Below are positions 18,485 to 26,553 of a stretch of 41,361 nt of DNA, piece by piece; position 1 is the first letter of the stretch; each line of letters begins with the position of its first letter. The position numbers were made by a program, and so were the translations under genes. This DNA is from Actinomycetota bacterium. GTDB taxonomy: Bacteria; Actinomycetota; Actinomycetes; S36-B12; UBA10799. The stretch spans positions 1 through 41,361 of the forward strand of contig CAUJEJ010000209.1 in assembly GCA_963169255.1 (NCBI GenBank). Reading direction: 5' to 3'. The notes below the pieces were generated by a model that ran no database searches, was not told the DNA's origin, and was given only the letters and a program-made list of their open reading frames with translations.

Positions 18485-19243
18485 TCACCTCACATCGGCC
18501 AAGAACGACGAAAGCTCACGACGGCGCCCGGTGTAGAACGGAATCTCCTCGCGCACGTGAAGGCGCGCGCGTGACGCGCGCAGGTGACGCATGAGGTCCA
18601 CGATCCGACTCAAGTCGTCGGCTTCGAATGCCAAGATCCACTCATAGTCGCCGAGCGAGAAGGCTGGGACGGTGTTCGCCCTCACGTCCGGGTACTCGCG
18701 ACCCATAATCCCGTGTTCCATGAGGAGTTCGCGCCGCTCTTCATCGGGCAGGAGATACCACTCAAATGACCGCACGAACGGATACACCGAAACGAATTCG
18801 CGCGCGCGTTCATCTGCAAGAAATGCCGGTACGTGGGACTTGTTGAACTCCGCTGGCCGATGCAACGCCATCTGCGACCACACCGGCACAAATGCGCGCC
18901 CGACCGAAGTACTCAAGACGGCGTGGTACGCCGTCTGCAACGCGGTGCTCGTCTCTGCGTGGGACCACAACATCAGGTCGGCGTCGGCTCGAAATCCCGC
19001 GACGTCGTACCAACCACGGACGACAACATCGTCGGATTCCCGCAGCGACGCGAGTGCCTCATCTACCTCAGTGACCGCATCGGCCGGAAGTGCTGCGAGC
19101 GCGGCACGATCTACCTTGAACACCGACCACATCGTGTAGCGAAGGACATCGTTGAGGTCACGCGCCTTGGGCTTTGTCGCTTGCGGCGGCGTTGACGATT
19201 CAGGAGTGGGGTGGGCAGGTACGGACGCAGTGTCATCAGCCAT
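18485..19243 (-). CDS. hemQ: Coproheme decarboxylase (HemQ/ChdC)
   Basis: Last enzyme of the coproporphyrin-dependent heme pathway of Gram-positive bacteria: removes two propionates from coproheme with peroxide to give heme b. It has 252 residues with the actinobacterial signature [25 protein letters not shown] (shown in part here: Y163 in WYLLP, the likely catalytic tyrosine, and H177 in MEHG), then [24 protein letters not shown] and the closing [10 protein letters not shown]. The first about 28 residues are a Pro/Thr-rich extension. The start ATG lies inside the end of hemY (8-base overlap), so translation is coupled. Membership of the chlorite dismutase superfamily is by fold; chlorite activity is not expected. 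Confidence 0.95.
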   Translation of the reverse strand: MADDTASVPAHPTPESSTPPQATKPKARDLNDVLRYTMWSVFKVDRAALAALPADAVTEVDEALASLRESDDVVVRGWYDVAGFRADADLMLWSHAETSTALQTAYHAVLSTSVGRAFVPVWSQMALHRPAEFNKSHVPAFLADERAREFVSVYPFVRSFEWYLLPDEERRELLMEHGIMGREYPDVRANTVPAFSLGDYEWILAFEADDLSRIVDLMRHLRASRARLHVREEIPFYTGRRRELSSFLADVR

Positions 19244-20909
19244 GAGTCCATTGTCCCCGCTCGCTCATGTACGCCACGATCTGCCCTGCTGCAAACTGTG
19301 CCGACCCGACGCACGCCGCGATGCCGACGCCGTCGTATGCGGCCCCGCAGACTGTGATGCCCGGGCTATCGACAAGTGCCTCACGCACCAGCGCCATCCG
19401 TCCACGGTGCCCCACGGTGTACTGCGGCAAGGCGTCGTCCCAGCGATTCACTCGCGAAGCTAGCGGACGTGACGGCAAGCCGGCGATTTTGGTGAGCTCG
19501 CCGGCAGCGAGCTTCGCGAGTTCTTCGTCGGAGTTCTGCAGAATCCCTGGCTCGCCAAACCTCCCAAGAGACGCGCGGACGACCATGAAGCTCCGCCGAT
19601 CGCTCGCCGAACTCCGCCCAGCCTTGTCCGCGCCGTTTCCTCGCTTTCCGCCGGCCGCACCAGCCCGTGCAACCCATGACCACTTGCGCGACGAGAACGT
19701 CGCCGCCTTGATAGAGAAGCCCTCCACTGGCGGCACCAGGAAGCCACTGCCTTGCACTGTCGCGGGGACCTCATCGGGGGCGTAAAGGAACGTCGTAAGC
19801 GCAACACTCGCGTACCCGACTGTGTCGAGAGCGGAGGCCGCAGTTGGGTTCACCTTGCGGAGCAACTTCGCTGCGACGGGCGCGGGTACTGCCATGACGA
19901 TTGCGTCGACGGTCCTACCGTCTCGATCACCCTTCTCGCCGGTGATCACGCGCCAGCCGTGAGCTGTCTTGCGAATGCTGGTCACCTCTGTGGCGCGATC
20001 GATCGTCACACCCCGACGTTCCAGTCGATCTGCGAGCGCTATCGGCAACCGGCCGACACCGCCCGAGATCCCAGCAAACACCGGTCCTCGGCGTGCACCG
20101 CTGGGCGCAGCACCAGTCTTACGTGCCTCCTTCGCAGCAGCAAGCAGGGAACGCTCACGACGAGCGAGACGGAACAGCGCGGGCACCGTCATCTCTAGGC
20201 TGAGTTCCTCTGCGCGTCCGGCGTAGACCCCACCGAGCATCGGCTCGACCAGTCGATCAACCACCTCGCGCCCCATTCGAGTCGCAACGTAGTCACCAAC
20301 GGACACGTCGCCGGGGATGGTGGTTTGTGGAAGTACATGATCGAGCGGGATCCGCATCAAACCCGGCAGGGACATCACATTGCTTGCGGCGAGCGCGCGC
20401 AAGTCAGTCGGGATTCCGCTGATCAGGCCAGTGGGAAGCGGCCGAAGCACACCATCGGAAACCACCGCAGCCGAGGACGTCGCTGGGTTGACGATTGAGG
20501 AAGCAAGCCCGACCGACTTCGCCAGGGCGATCGCTTCAGGACGCACAGCGAGTATCGACTCCGCGCCGGCGTCGAGTGAAAGCCCCTCGAGTTCATTCAG
20601 TCGCAGCTTCCCGCCCACAGATGGCGATGCTTCGTAAACAATCACGTCGGCATCAAAGTTGCGGTCCCGCACGATTGACCATGCTGCCGCCAGCCCCGAG
20701 ATACCGCCGCCGATCACGGCGACGGTTCGGGCTTGAGGCTTCTCCTCCGCACCGATTGTCACTGCGGCGGTGTCAGCATCGGCGGCGCTCGACTTGCCGG
20801 TCAGAGCGGCTTCAGCGATCTCGGCTACATCTTGAGCTAACGACGTCACGAGGTCACCGGCTATCAGCCGCAGACTCGGACGGGCTGCTGGTTTATCGGC
20901 CATGGCCAC
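19236..20909 (-). CDS. hemY: Coproporphyrinogen III oxidase (CgoX), hemY-type FAD enzyme
   Basis: FAD flavoprotein that oxidises coproporphyrinogen III to coproporphyrin III in the actinobacterial heme route; older annotations say protoporphyrinogen oxidase. The FAD-binding motif is [15 protein letters not shown] near 63-77 with [11 protein letters not shown] ending the domain, and [12 protein letters not shown] follows. A C-terminal FAD segment [15 protein letters not shown] is present. At 557 residues it is about 100 longer than M. tuberculosis HemY: there is a 60-residue Ala-rich N-terminal extension and a low-complexity insert ([21 protein letters not shown]). Start choices are GTG 20909, ATG 20903 or a GTG near 20762, the last giving a conventional short N-terminus. 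Preceding 122 bases hold no recognised gene. Confidence 0.93.
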   Translation of the reverse strand: MAMADKPAARPSLRLIAGDLVTSLAQDVAEIAEAALTGKSSAADADTAAVTIGAEEKPQARTVAVIGGGISGLAAAWSIVRDRNFDADVIVYEASPSVGGKLRLNELEGLSLDAGAESILAVRPEAIALAKSVGLASSIVNPATSSAAVVSDGVLRPLPTGLISGIPTDLRALAASNVMSLPGLMRIPLDHVLPQTTIPGDVSVGDYVATRMGREVVDRLVEPMLGGVYAGRAEELSLEMTVPALFRLARRERSLLAAAKEARKTGAAPSGARRGPVFAGISGGVGRLPIALADRLERRGVTIDRATEVTSIRKTAHGWRVITGEKGDRDGRTVDAIVMAVPAPVAAKLLRKVNPTAASALDTVGYASVALTTFLYAPDEVPATVQGSGFLVPPVEGFSIKAATFSSRKWSWVARAGAAGGKRGNGADKAGRSSASDRRSFMVVRASLGRFGEPGILQNSDEELAKLAAGELTKIAGLPSRPLASRVNRWDDALPQYTVGHRGRMALVREALVDSPGITVCGAAYDGVGIAACVGSAQFAAGQIVAYMSERGQWTHG

Positions 20910-21031
20910 ACTGTCTCACTCACGTGGTCAACACCGCGACATTCACCGAACACAGTCTTCGTCGTGGCCATGGCCCAACGATGTGTCCAAGACATGTCGC
21001 CAAGTCGCCATCGGCCATCGGTGAAGCGCCA

Positions 21032-21562
21032 CTACTTGATGGCGAGCCACTGTGCGGTGACGTCGAGCTTCCTGTTCGGAATGCCTAAGCGAGCGGCAAC
21101 CGACGCGACGAAAGTTGCCGAGTCTCGCAAACTGTCGTCAGCCTCACGGGTCGTCACTGCGGCGGTGCCAGCAGCAACAGCAGTTCGCTTTTCTGCACTG
21201 AAATGAAACAGGGCAGCCCACTCCGATAGCTCCGGCGCAATCCTGGACAACAATTGCCACACGTTGAGCGCGCGACCCCTGACGAGCCCGTTCGGCACGG
21301 AAGAGGTGCTCGCCCGAACGGCAACCATCGCAGCGGCTGCCCGCAAAGCGGCCAACTGCGCCGCAGCGAAGCGAGCGTTGGCGTCCTGCGCCTGGGCAGC
21401 GGCCACGAGCCCATCGACTGCTAAATCAACGAGTTGATGCGCTTCGCGCGGGACCGTCGTAACGACGGACGCACCTAGGCCAGCGAATCCACCGCCAGCA
21501 CCGGAGCCCGCTGGCGAGTTGGATGCTGCGACTGTCGCGGAGACCACTTCATTCGAACTCAT
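21032..21562 (-). CDS. SAV_6107-family HEPN domain protein under a LexA box
   Basis: Helical protein of 176 residues matching the actinobacterial SAV_6107 HEPN family by its pattern: ANARFAAAQLAALRAAAAMVAVRAS, NVWQLLSRIAPELSEWAALF, then READDSLRDSATFVASVAARLG. The N-terminal 35 residues are low-complexity Gly/Ala/Ser. No clear RNase R-x4-6-H motif of toxin HEPN proteins is visible, so nuclease activity is not indicated. The ATG at 21562 lies inside a perfect LexA operator and has a TACTGT -10 element 6 nt upstream, so the gene looks like a leaderless, DNA-damage-induced unit. The PLP decarboxylase gene ends 42 bases upstream on the same strand. Function is unknown; a role in SOS or mutagenic repair is my inference from the operator. 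Confidence 0.85.
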   Translation of the reverse strand: MSSNEVVSATVAASNSPAGSGAGGGFAGLGASVVTTVPREAHQLVDLAVDGLVAAAQAQDANARFAAAQLAALRAAAAMVAVRASTSSVPNGLVRGRALNVWQLLSRIAPELSEWAALFHFSAEKRTAVAAGTAAVTTREADDSLRDSATFVASVAARLGIPNRKLDVTAQWLAIK

Positions 21563-21569
21563 GTTCGAA
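21552..21569. promoter_or_regulatory. LexA (SOS) box over the HEPN gene start
   Basis: TTCGAAC-TCAT-GTTCGAA, an 18-base perfect inverted repeat. Its core equals the actinobacterial LexA consensus TCGAAC-N4-GTTCGA with no mismatch. The start codon of the HEPN gene occupies the 4-nt spacer and the box reaches into the -10 element, the right place for repression. Confidence 0.85.
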
Positions 21570-21574
21570 CAGTA
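21569..21574 (-). promoter_or_regulatory. Leaderless -10 element of the HEPN gene
   Basis: TACTGT on the minus strand, 6 nt before the ATG at 21562 and abutting the LexA box. Confidence 0.55.
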
Positions 21575-21604
21575 GGTGCTTTGCTATGCGCTGGTCAACC
21601 TACT

Positions 21605-22924
21605 TTATTGGCGAGTCGAAGTTTGTTGATTCGAGTTCAACGCGTCGAGCACTCCACTGATGCGAACGACCAGCTCATCGACGTCCATGAGTGGGTTCGA
21701 CCCAACCTGACGTACCCATCTGCGACCGTCAGCGATCCCGAGGCCGGCAACCTTTCGGCCCAGCCCCGCCAAGACGTCGTCCGTACTGTGCGTCGTCGAT
21801 CGCCACAGGAGAACCCCTGAGACCGGACTGTTGAATACGTCCACGTCAGGGCGTTGCCGCAGCGCTTCGGCCAAAGCCATCATCGCGTCAATCCCGGAAT
21901 CCACCCAAGCGGCAAGTCCATCCTCGCCATACGCCAGCAGGAGTAGCGTCAGCGCCAAGGAACGGTCAGCGCGAGATCCGAGCAGACCTACCTGAGTGGT
22001 CTCGTCGGGTCCGGCGAACTCGAGCACCGAATCGGATCTCGCGGCGTCCTTGAACAAAACGACGGCCGACTCAGTTGGCTGAAACATCATCTTGTGAGCC
22101 GAGATGGTCACCGAATCTGCACCGTCAATTCCCTTGAGCAGCGGCCGCCGACGATCAGAAAGCGCGAGTGGGCCCGCCCATGACGCATCCACATGCCACC
22201 ACGCAGGCCTTAGACCCAAATTGCTCAAACCCTTCATCGCGTCACGAAGGGGGTCAATCGCGCCGGTGTTCTGCGTCCCTGCGGTCAGAACTACCGCCGT
22301 CCGGCTCATCCCGTCCGGATCACGGCGAGCAAAGTCGATCAGCGCGTCCATGTTCATGGACTCATCCGGATTACTGTCGATGAAGATCAGCGGCATACCG
22401 AGCACACGAGCAACTTTGCTCACCGAGACTGAACTTGCCTCGGACGTCACGATCCGGGTGGCGCCAGAGCCGTCTCGGGCGGCCCACAACGCCGTCAAGT
22501 TGGCGATAGTCCCACCCGGCACGAAGTGCCCCGTCGCCATTCCCCACAGCGGAGAGAGCCAGCCAATGACCCGATCCTGCAGTTCGTTGACTTGGGGCGT
22601 ATCTGCTTTGTGCAGCAGGTTCTCACTGCGGGAGGCGGACCATACGGCGGCTGCCCACGTTAGCCATGGCGTCGGGGTTGCCATTCGCGATGCCGCCATA
22701 GGGTCGAGCAACGAGGACGATTGAGGTAGTGCGATTTGCGCGACCAATTCAAGGGCGGCTTGTGGGCCGATGCCCCGCTCTGGCATCGCTAGCGGCAACT
22801 CATCGAGCGCCGACGGATTGGTGTCAGGAGGGTCAACGACGAGATCTAGCGCGAACCGCAAGGCGTCAAGATCTGGTTCGAAGGGCTCGCGATTGCTCCC
22901 ACTCTGCACATTCACGTAGACCAT
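21605..22924 (-). CDS. Pyridoxal-phosphate-dependent decarboxylase, group II family
   Basis: PLP enzyme of the aspartate aminotransferase fold related to glutamate, tyrosine or aromatic amino-acid decarboxylases, 439 residues. Visible landmarks are PTPWLTWAAAVWSASRSEN, GHFVPGGTIANLTALWAARD (the G-G-T/S phosphate region), VLTAGTQNTGAIDPL, the Asp in WWHVDASWAGPLALS and the Schiff-base lysine in SISAHKMMFQP. The substrate cannot be deduced; such genes are often annotated as glutamate or aspartate 1-decarboxylase. The ATG at 22924 is preferred over a GTG at 23020, because the longer form would overlap the divergent crtA-like gene and adds residues with no homology. The spacer to that gene is 62 bases. 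Confidence 0.85.
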   Translation of the reverse strand: MVYVNVQSGSNREPFEPDLDALRFALDLVVDPPDTNPSALDELPLAMPERGIGPQAALELVAQIALPQSSSLLDPMAASRMATPTPWLTWAAAVWSASRSENLLHKADTPQVNELQDRVIGWLSPLWGMATGHFVPGGTIANLTALWAARDGSGATRIVTSEASSVSVSKVARVLGMPLIFIDSNPDESMNMDALIDFARRDPDGMSRTAVVLTAGTQNTGAIDPLRDAMKGLSNLGLRPAWWHVDASWAGPLALSDRRRPLLKGIDGADSVTISAHKMMFQPTESAVVLFKDAARSDSVLEFAGPDETTQVGLLGSRADRSLALTLLLLAYGEDGLAAWVDSGIDAMMALAEALRQRPDVDVFNSPVSGVLLWRSTTHSTDDVLAGLGRKVAGLGIADGRRWVRQVGSNPLMDVDELVVRISGVLDALNSNQQTSTRQ

Positions 22925-22974
22925 ATTGACCAGTTGTTCACCTAGTTGCCCATCGAGGACGATTCCTGCGCAAC

Positions 22975-22980
22975 TACCGT
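22975..22980 (+). promoter_or_regulatory. Leaderless -10 element of the crtA-like operon
   Basis: TACCGT, 6 nt before the ATG at 22987, with no Shine-Dalgarno sequence. It would drive the crtA-like, cruF-like and glycosyltransferase genes. Confidence 0.55.
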
Positions 22981-22986
22981 TGGTGC

Positions 22987-23736
22987 ATGCCTCACGCTGC
23001 GACCCCCATGCCGAGCGCACCGGTGGTGACGGTTCACCTCTGGGGCGTGCCTACCAGGGCAATCCCAGGGTCCCTTGTTCGGATGGCGACGGGGCGGCGA
23101 AAGATCCGCCGGATTCACGGCCTGCGGTTCGCGAAACTCCTCGGCACTGGATCCGGCGAGACCTTCAGCGTTCGTGATGCGGACTTCCACCATTGGGGGC
23201 TCATCGCGTGTTGGGATGACGAGTCAGACGCTCGCGTCTTCGAGCTCAGCTCGCTGGTGACGACGTGGGACCACCACAGTTTCGAGAAGGCCCGGTTTGC
23301 GCTTGCGCCGGTGAGCAGCCGCGGTCTGTGGTCTGGCGAGGATCCGTTCTCTCCATGCGTTCGCCACCGAAGTGACGGACCTGTCGCAGCGATCACTCGC
23401 GCGCGGATTCCGATGCGCCATTGGCGCCGATTCGCTCGCGCGGTTCCACCGGTTGCCGACGCCACCTCCCACGCGCCCGGTCTGATCGTGCGCACCGGAA
23501 TAGGCGAGGCACCCGTTGGCCTGCAGGGCACCTTCTCGGTTTGGCAGGACTCCAGTGCACTCAACGCCTTCACCACGGGAGCTGCGCATCAACGCGTCGT
23601 CGACGACACCGCCCGAGTCGGTTGGTACAGCGAGGAACTGTTCGCACGGTTCGGCGTGACCAGCGCAACCGGCACCTTCTGCGGCACGGCGGTTGATGCC
23701 CACACCCTGCCGCGAATTGGCGATGAACATGACTGA
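22987..23736 (+). CDS. CrtA-like (spheroidene monooxygenase family) carotenoid ketolase
   Basis: Protein of 249 residues matching the CrtA family, whose proteobacterial members add a keto group at C-2 of acyclic carotenoids using oxygen. Shared features are FAKLLGTGSGETFSVRDAD, HHWGLIACWDDESDARVFE, the SRGLWSGEDPF stretch near residue 110, VAAITRARIPMRHWRRF, VPPVADA, GLIVRTGIGEAPVGLQGTFS and WYSEELFARFG near the end. It is the first gene of an operon with the cruF-like gene, whose start lies inside its 3' end. The context supports a carotenoid substrate. Regiochemistry is not provable from sequence; a few relatives are annotated only as DUF or generic monooxygenase. Confidence 0.82.
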   Translation: MPHAATPMPSAPVVTVHLWGVPTRAIPGSLVRMATGRRKIRRIHGLRFAKLLGTGSGETFSVRDADFHHWGLIACWDDESDARVFELSSLVTTWDHHSFEKARFALAPVSSRGLWSGEDPFSPCVRHRSDGPVAAITRARIPMRHWRRFARAVPPVADATSHAPGLIVRTGIGEAPVGLQGTFSVWQDSSALNAFTTGAAHQRVVDDTARVGWYSEELFARFGVTSATGTFCGTAVDAHTLPRIGDEHD

Positions 23737-24607
23737 GCGGAACGTCACCGAGCAGATCAGCCATTCGCCGACGAATGGCCAGGCCCAGCGTCCCGTTGAG
23801 CTTTGGTGGCTTCCCGCCGTCGGTGCTGCCCTCACAATTTTCTTGCAGATCATGTGGCCACTTGCCGACGGCCAACAACGAACTGTCCTGACGATCGTCA
23901 CGGTGATGGTGTTCGCGGGGACGAGCGTCGCGCACGCATGGCTCAACTTCGGAGCCGGCTGGGCACTTAGCTACCTCGGCATCACCTTCGCGTTTGCATT
24001 CGCGATTGAGGCTGTCGGTACGGGCACCGGCTTCCCCTTCTCGCCCTACGACTACACGAGCGCCTTGGGCATCCAAGTTTTGTCCGTCCCGCTCATCGTT
24101 CCGCTCGCTTGGGCCATGACCGCTTACCCCGTCCTGCTGCTCGCCCGCAGACTTACCAACGCGCTCGGTGGTGGGCACGCGTACCGCATCACCTGCTCCG
24201 CAATCGGTGCGCTCGCAATGACTGCCTGGGATCTGTTCTTGGATCCTCAGATGGTCTCTGCGGGGTATTGGATCTGGGCTCCGAACCCAACCTCGTTGCC
24301 AGGTGTCCCGGGCATTCCGGCCGTCAACTACCTCGGTTGGCTCGGAGCAAGCTTCGTTCTGATGTTCCTGCTGTCGTACCTTCCTGCCCGCAATGTCTCG
24401 GAGGTCGTTCCCGCGACATTGTGGACGTGGACCTGGGTCGGCGGGATCGTGTCCAATGCGTTCTTCTTTGATCGACCAAGCGTTGCATTCGTTGGCGGGG
24501 TCGCGATGGCGGTCGTCACTATCCCGTACCTCTGGTTACTGATAACAGGGCGCGGCGACGGGACGCTCTCAGCTACCGAACTTAGTCGGCAGGCCGCGAG
24601 CGCATGA
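23723..24607 (+). CDS. cruF: CruF-like carotenoid 1',2'-hydratase (DUF422)
   Basis: Membrane protein of about 294 residues with seven or more hydrophobic helices, of the CruF/bisanhydrobacterioruberin hydratase family that adds water to the terminal psi-end of acyclic carotenoids. Telltale segments are AFAIEAVGTGTGFPFSPYDY, LGIQVLSVPLIVPLAWAMTAYP, MTAWDLFLDPQMVSAGYWIW and GVPGIPAVNYLGWLGASFV. The ATG at 23723 overlaps the crtA-like gene by 14 bases; the ATG at 23729 (8-base overlap) is equally possible. Its own stop overlaps the glycosyltransferase start by ATGA. In cyanobacteria and Deinococcus the same enzyme gives 1'-hydroxy carotenoids. Confidence 0.9.
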   Translation: MNMTERNVTEQISHSPTNGQAQRPVELWWLPAVGAALTIFLQIMWPLADGQQRTVLTIVTVMVFAGTSVAHAWLNFGAGWALSYLGITFAFAFAIEAVGTGTGFPFSPYDYTSALGIQVLSVPLIVPLAWAMTAYPVLLLARRLTNALGGGHAYRITCSAIGALAMTAWDLFLDPQMVSAGYWIWAPNPTSLPGVPGIPAVNYLGWLGASFVLMFLLSYLPARNVSEVVPATLWTWTWVGGIVSNAFFFDRPSVAFVGGVAMAVVTIPYLWLLITGRGDGTLSATELSRQAASA

Positions 24608-25746
24608 CCCGAGTCATTCGAACCCTTGCCGCCGCGAGCGCCATCGCTGCATCGATCGCCGCCGCGCACTCGATCTGGAATTCGCGGACACTGCCCACAG
24701 CAATTCCACCGGAACAACCTCGCGAACCTGGCGCGAACGTCGGGCGGATCAGCCTGCTGCTCCCCGCGAGGAACGAAGCGGAGAACATCTCTACCGCACT
24801 GACGTCGGCGATTCGGCAATCAGACGTCGACGAGATCATCGTCTTGGACGATGCCTCGACCGATCACACTGCGGACATCGCGACGGACCTCGCAGCGAAA
24901 GACTTGCGGGTGCAGGTGCATCGAGGGGCCGCTGATGGCCTCCCCCTTGGTTGGCTCGGCAAGGCGTGGGCGTGCGAACGACTCTCGCATTACGCGACGG
25001 GCGATGTTCTGGTCTTCATTGATGCGGACGTCGAACTCAACCCCGGTGCGGTCGCTGCAGCGACCGCGATCATGCGCGACCTCGACCTTGACATGGTGTG
25101 TCCGTATCCCCGCCAGCAGACCACGACCGCGCTTACTCGCCTCGTGCAACCACTCCTTCAATGGTCGTGGTTGACATTCGTTCCCAATCACCTGTCGATG
25201 CGCAAACAACTGCCGTCGATGGCCGTTGGGAACGGGCAATTCTTGGTGGTCAACGCCGATTCCTATCGGCGCGTTGGCAGCCATGAGTCCGTAGCCAACG
25301 AGATCCTTGAAGACGTCGCGCTCGCGAGGGCGTTTCGCGTTGCTGGTCTTCGAACGGCAGTGGTCGACGGTAGCGCGATTGCACAATGTCGCATGTACAC
25401 CTCAGATCGAGCGCTCGTCGACGGCTACACCAAGTCGCTCTGGAGTGCGTTCGGAAGTACCCCGGCCGCTGTCACGACGATGGCAGTGTTGACTCTCGTG
25501 TACGTGCTGCCCGCAGTCCTAGCGATCGTGAGTAGGGACCAAGCGACGCGGCGATGGGGTGCGCTTGGTTATGTCGCTGCCGTAGGCGGACGCGTTGCGG
25601 TCGCCCGACGAACCGGTCAACGGGTCTGGCCTGATTCCCTTGCCGCACCGGCTTCGGTTGTCTCTCTTGCGGCACTCACCGGGCTGTCGCTGTTACGACA
25701 TCGCCGGGGAACGATCACGTGGAAGGGTCGCGCGCTCCCCCGCTGA
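24604..25746 (+). CDS. Family 2 glycosyltransferase, CruG-like
   Basis: Membrane-anchored GT-A glycosyltransferase of 380 residues. It has an N-terminal hydrophobic helix (about 5-22), LLLPARNEAENI (51-62), LDDASTDHT with the nucleotide-sugar Asp (81-89), a DAD metal motif at 140-142, ILEDVALARAF with the ED base region, and a C-terminal pair or trio of helices (about 285-360). LPLGWLGKAWAC near 113-124 is typical of GT2 enzymes that work on lipids such as carotenoids. Translational coupling with the cruF-like gene makes a 2'- or 1'-O-glycosylation of a hydroxycarotenoid the best guess, by analogy with the cyanobacterial cruF-cruG pair. The sugar is unknown. Confidence 0.85.
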   Translation: MTRVIRTLAAASAIAASIAAAHSIWNSRTLPTAIPPEQPREPGANVGRISLLLPARNEAENISTALTSAIRQSDVDEIIVLDDASTDHTADIATDLAAKDLRVQVHRGAADGLPLGWLGKAWACERLSHYATGDVLVFIDADVELNPGAVAAATAIMRDLDLDMVCPYPRQQTTTALTRLVQPLLQWSWLTFVPNHLSMRKQLPSMAVGNGQFLVVNADSYRRVGSHESVANEILEDVALARAFRVAGLRTAVVDGSAIAQCRMYTSDRALVDGYTKSLWSAFGSTPAAVTTMAVLTLVYVLPAVLAIVSRDQATRRWGALGYVAAVGGRVAVARRTGQRVWPDSLAAPASVVSLAALTGLSLLRHRRGTITWKGRALPR

Positions 25747-25775
25747 TATCCGACTATCGGGCCCAGCGGTCGGCG

Positions 25776-26534
25776 CTACTCGTGGAGTGTCGCTGCCAAA
25801 TAGCGAGGTGCCTTGCCACGTACGGCCGACCACAAGCGAGTCCCGTTCTCAAAATGCCACCACTCGCAATCGAGCTGCACGAATCCGGCGTCCCACATCA
25901 CGCTGCGAAGTAGCCGCCGCAAATCCCGACTAACCGCGAGCGGATCGGTCTCGGCGACACCCTCCAACGAATTGGCGTGCGCCATCGGGACAAACTCGTC
26001 AAATCGCGTCCCGAGATTCAGCGGAACTGACTGCCAGGTCAGCGTCAGATCGACTGTCCCGCCTGTGGAATGCGGTGGCGGAGTCGTTGGGTCCGACGAT
26101 GCGGGGTTCACGAAGCCAACCGGAAGGCTCGCGTCTGAATACGCCAACGAATGCAGTTCGTTCTGGAGTTTGGGATCACGCCAGGCATCCCAAATGGCAA
26201 AGCCAAACCCCTCCGGCAACGCATCAACCGCATTGACCAGTCGCAGGGCCGCGCCTTGCCGCATGAGAGCTTCAGGCAACGAGTAGGGCCATCCGCTATG
26301 CCAATACGCGGCCAGCACTCGGATTCGTGGATGCCGAATATCAATCAACGGTTCATCACTTCCGTCTGCGTCGTCGCCAACCAACGGAAACGCGTTCCCC
26401 GACGGATCGCTGAGCAGCTCGGGAATCGGTAGCTGCGGAGGCAATCTGGGCAGGTCTGCAAGTGCAGAGGGATCCTCGCCACACCAGTCGTACGTCGGCA
26501 GCTTGGTGAGTCGCGTGCGGCGATCGATACTCAT
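25776..26534 (-). CDS. M15 family D-alanyl-D-alanine dipeptidase (VanX-like)
   Basis: Zinc peptidase of 252 residues from the M15D group. Zinc and active-site signatures are PPPHSTGGTVDLTLTW (His and Asp ligands; the usual form is S-x-H-x-x-G-x-A-x-D, here with T-V in place of x-A) and DCEWWHFENG (catalytic Glu and third zinc ligand His). LVNAVDALPEGFGFAIWDAWRD matches the substrate-side Arg region. No signal peptide is evident, so a cytosolic role in recycling or hydrolysing D-Ala-D-Ala is likely. The ATG at 26534 lies 19 bases from the divergent desaturase start. It sits within the carotenoid cluster in the opposite direction, and nothing connects it to pigment synthesis. Confidence 0.88.
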   Translation of the reverse strand: MSIDRRTRLTKLPTYDWCGEDPSALADLPRLPPQLPIPELLSDPSGNAFPLVGDDADGSDEPLIDIRHPRIRVLAAYWHSGWPYSLPEALMRQGAALRLVNAVDALPEGFGFAIWDAWRDPKLQNELHSLAYSDASLPVGFVNPASSDPTTPPPHSTGGTVDLTLTWQSVPLNLGTRFDEFVPMAHANSLEGVAETDPLAVSRDLRRLLRSVMWDAGFVQLDCEWWHFENGTRLWSAVRGKAPRYLAATLHE

Positions 26535-26539
26535 GGCTC

Positions 26540-26545
26540 TATGGT
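26540..26545 (+). promoter_or_regulatory. Leaderless -10 element of the crtD-like gene
   Basis: TATGGT, 8 nt before the GTG at 26554. It lies only 5 bases from the start codon of the divergent peptidase, so the two 5' ends share a very tight region. Confidence 0.5.
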
Positions 26546-26553
26546 CGAGCACC

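Noticed and set aside
20898-20975. GGCCATGGCC twice (20898-20907 and 20966-20975)
   Set aside because: Short self-palindromes; one is part of the hemY start codons. Chance in GC-rich DNA is likely.
22104-22724. Plus-strand frame of 206 residues
   Set aside because: It lies wholly antisense to the PLP decarboxylase and shows no recognisable protein features; the GC-rich third position creates such frames.
22925-23020. GTG-initiated extension of the PLP decarboxylase
   Set aside because: It overlaps the divergent crtA-like gene and its promoter and adds non-homologous residues.
23693-23723. Longer start of the cruF-like gene
   Set aside because: It would overlap the crtA-like gene far more and lies before any family homology.
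26503-26553. ATG at 26503 or 26533 as the crtD-like start
   Set aside because: The frame would overlap the divergent peptidase start, and the leaderless GTG at 26554 fits the FAD motif better.
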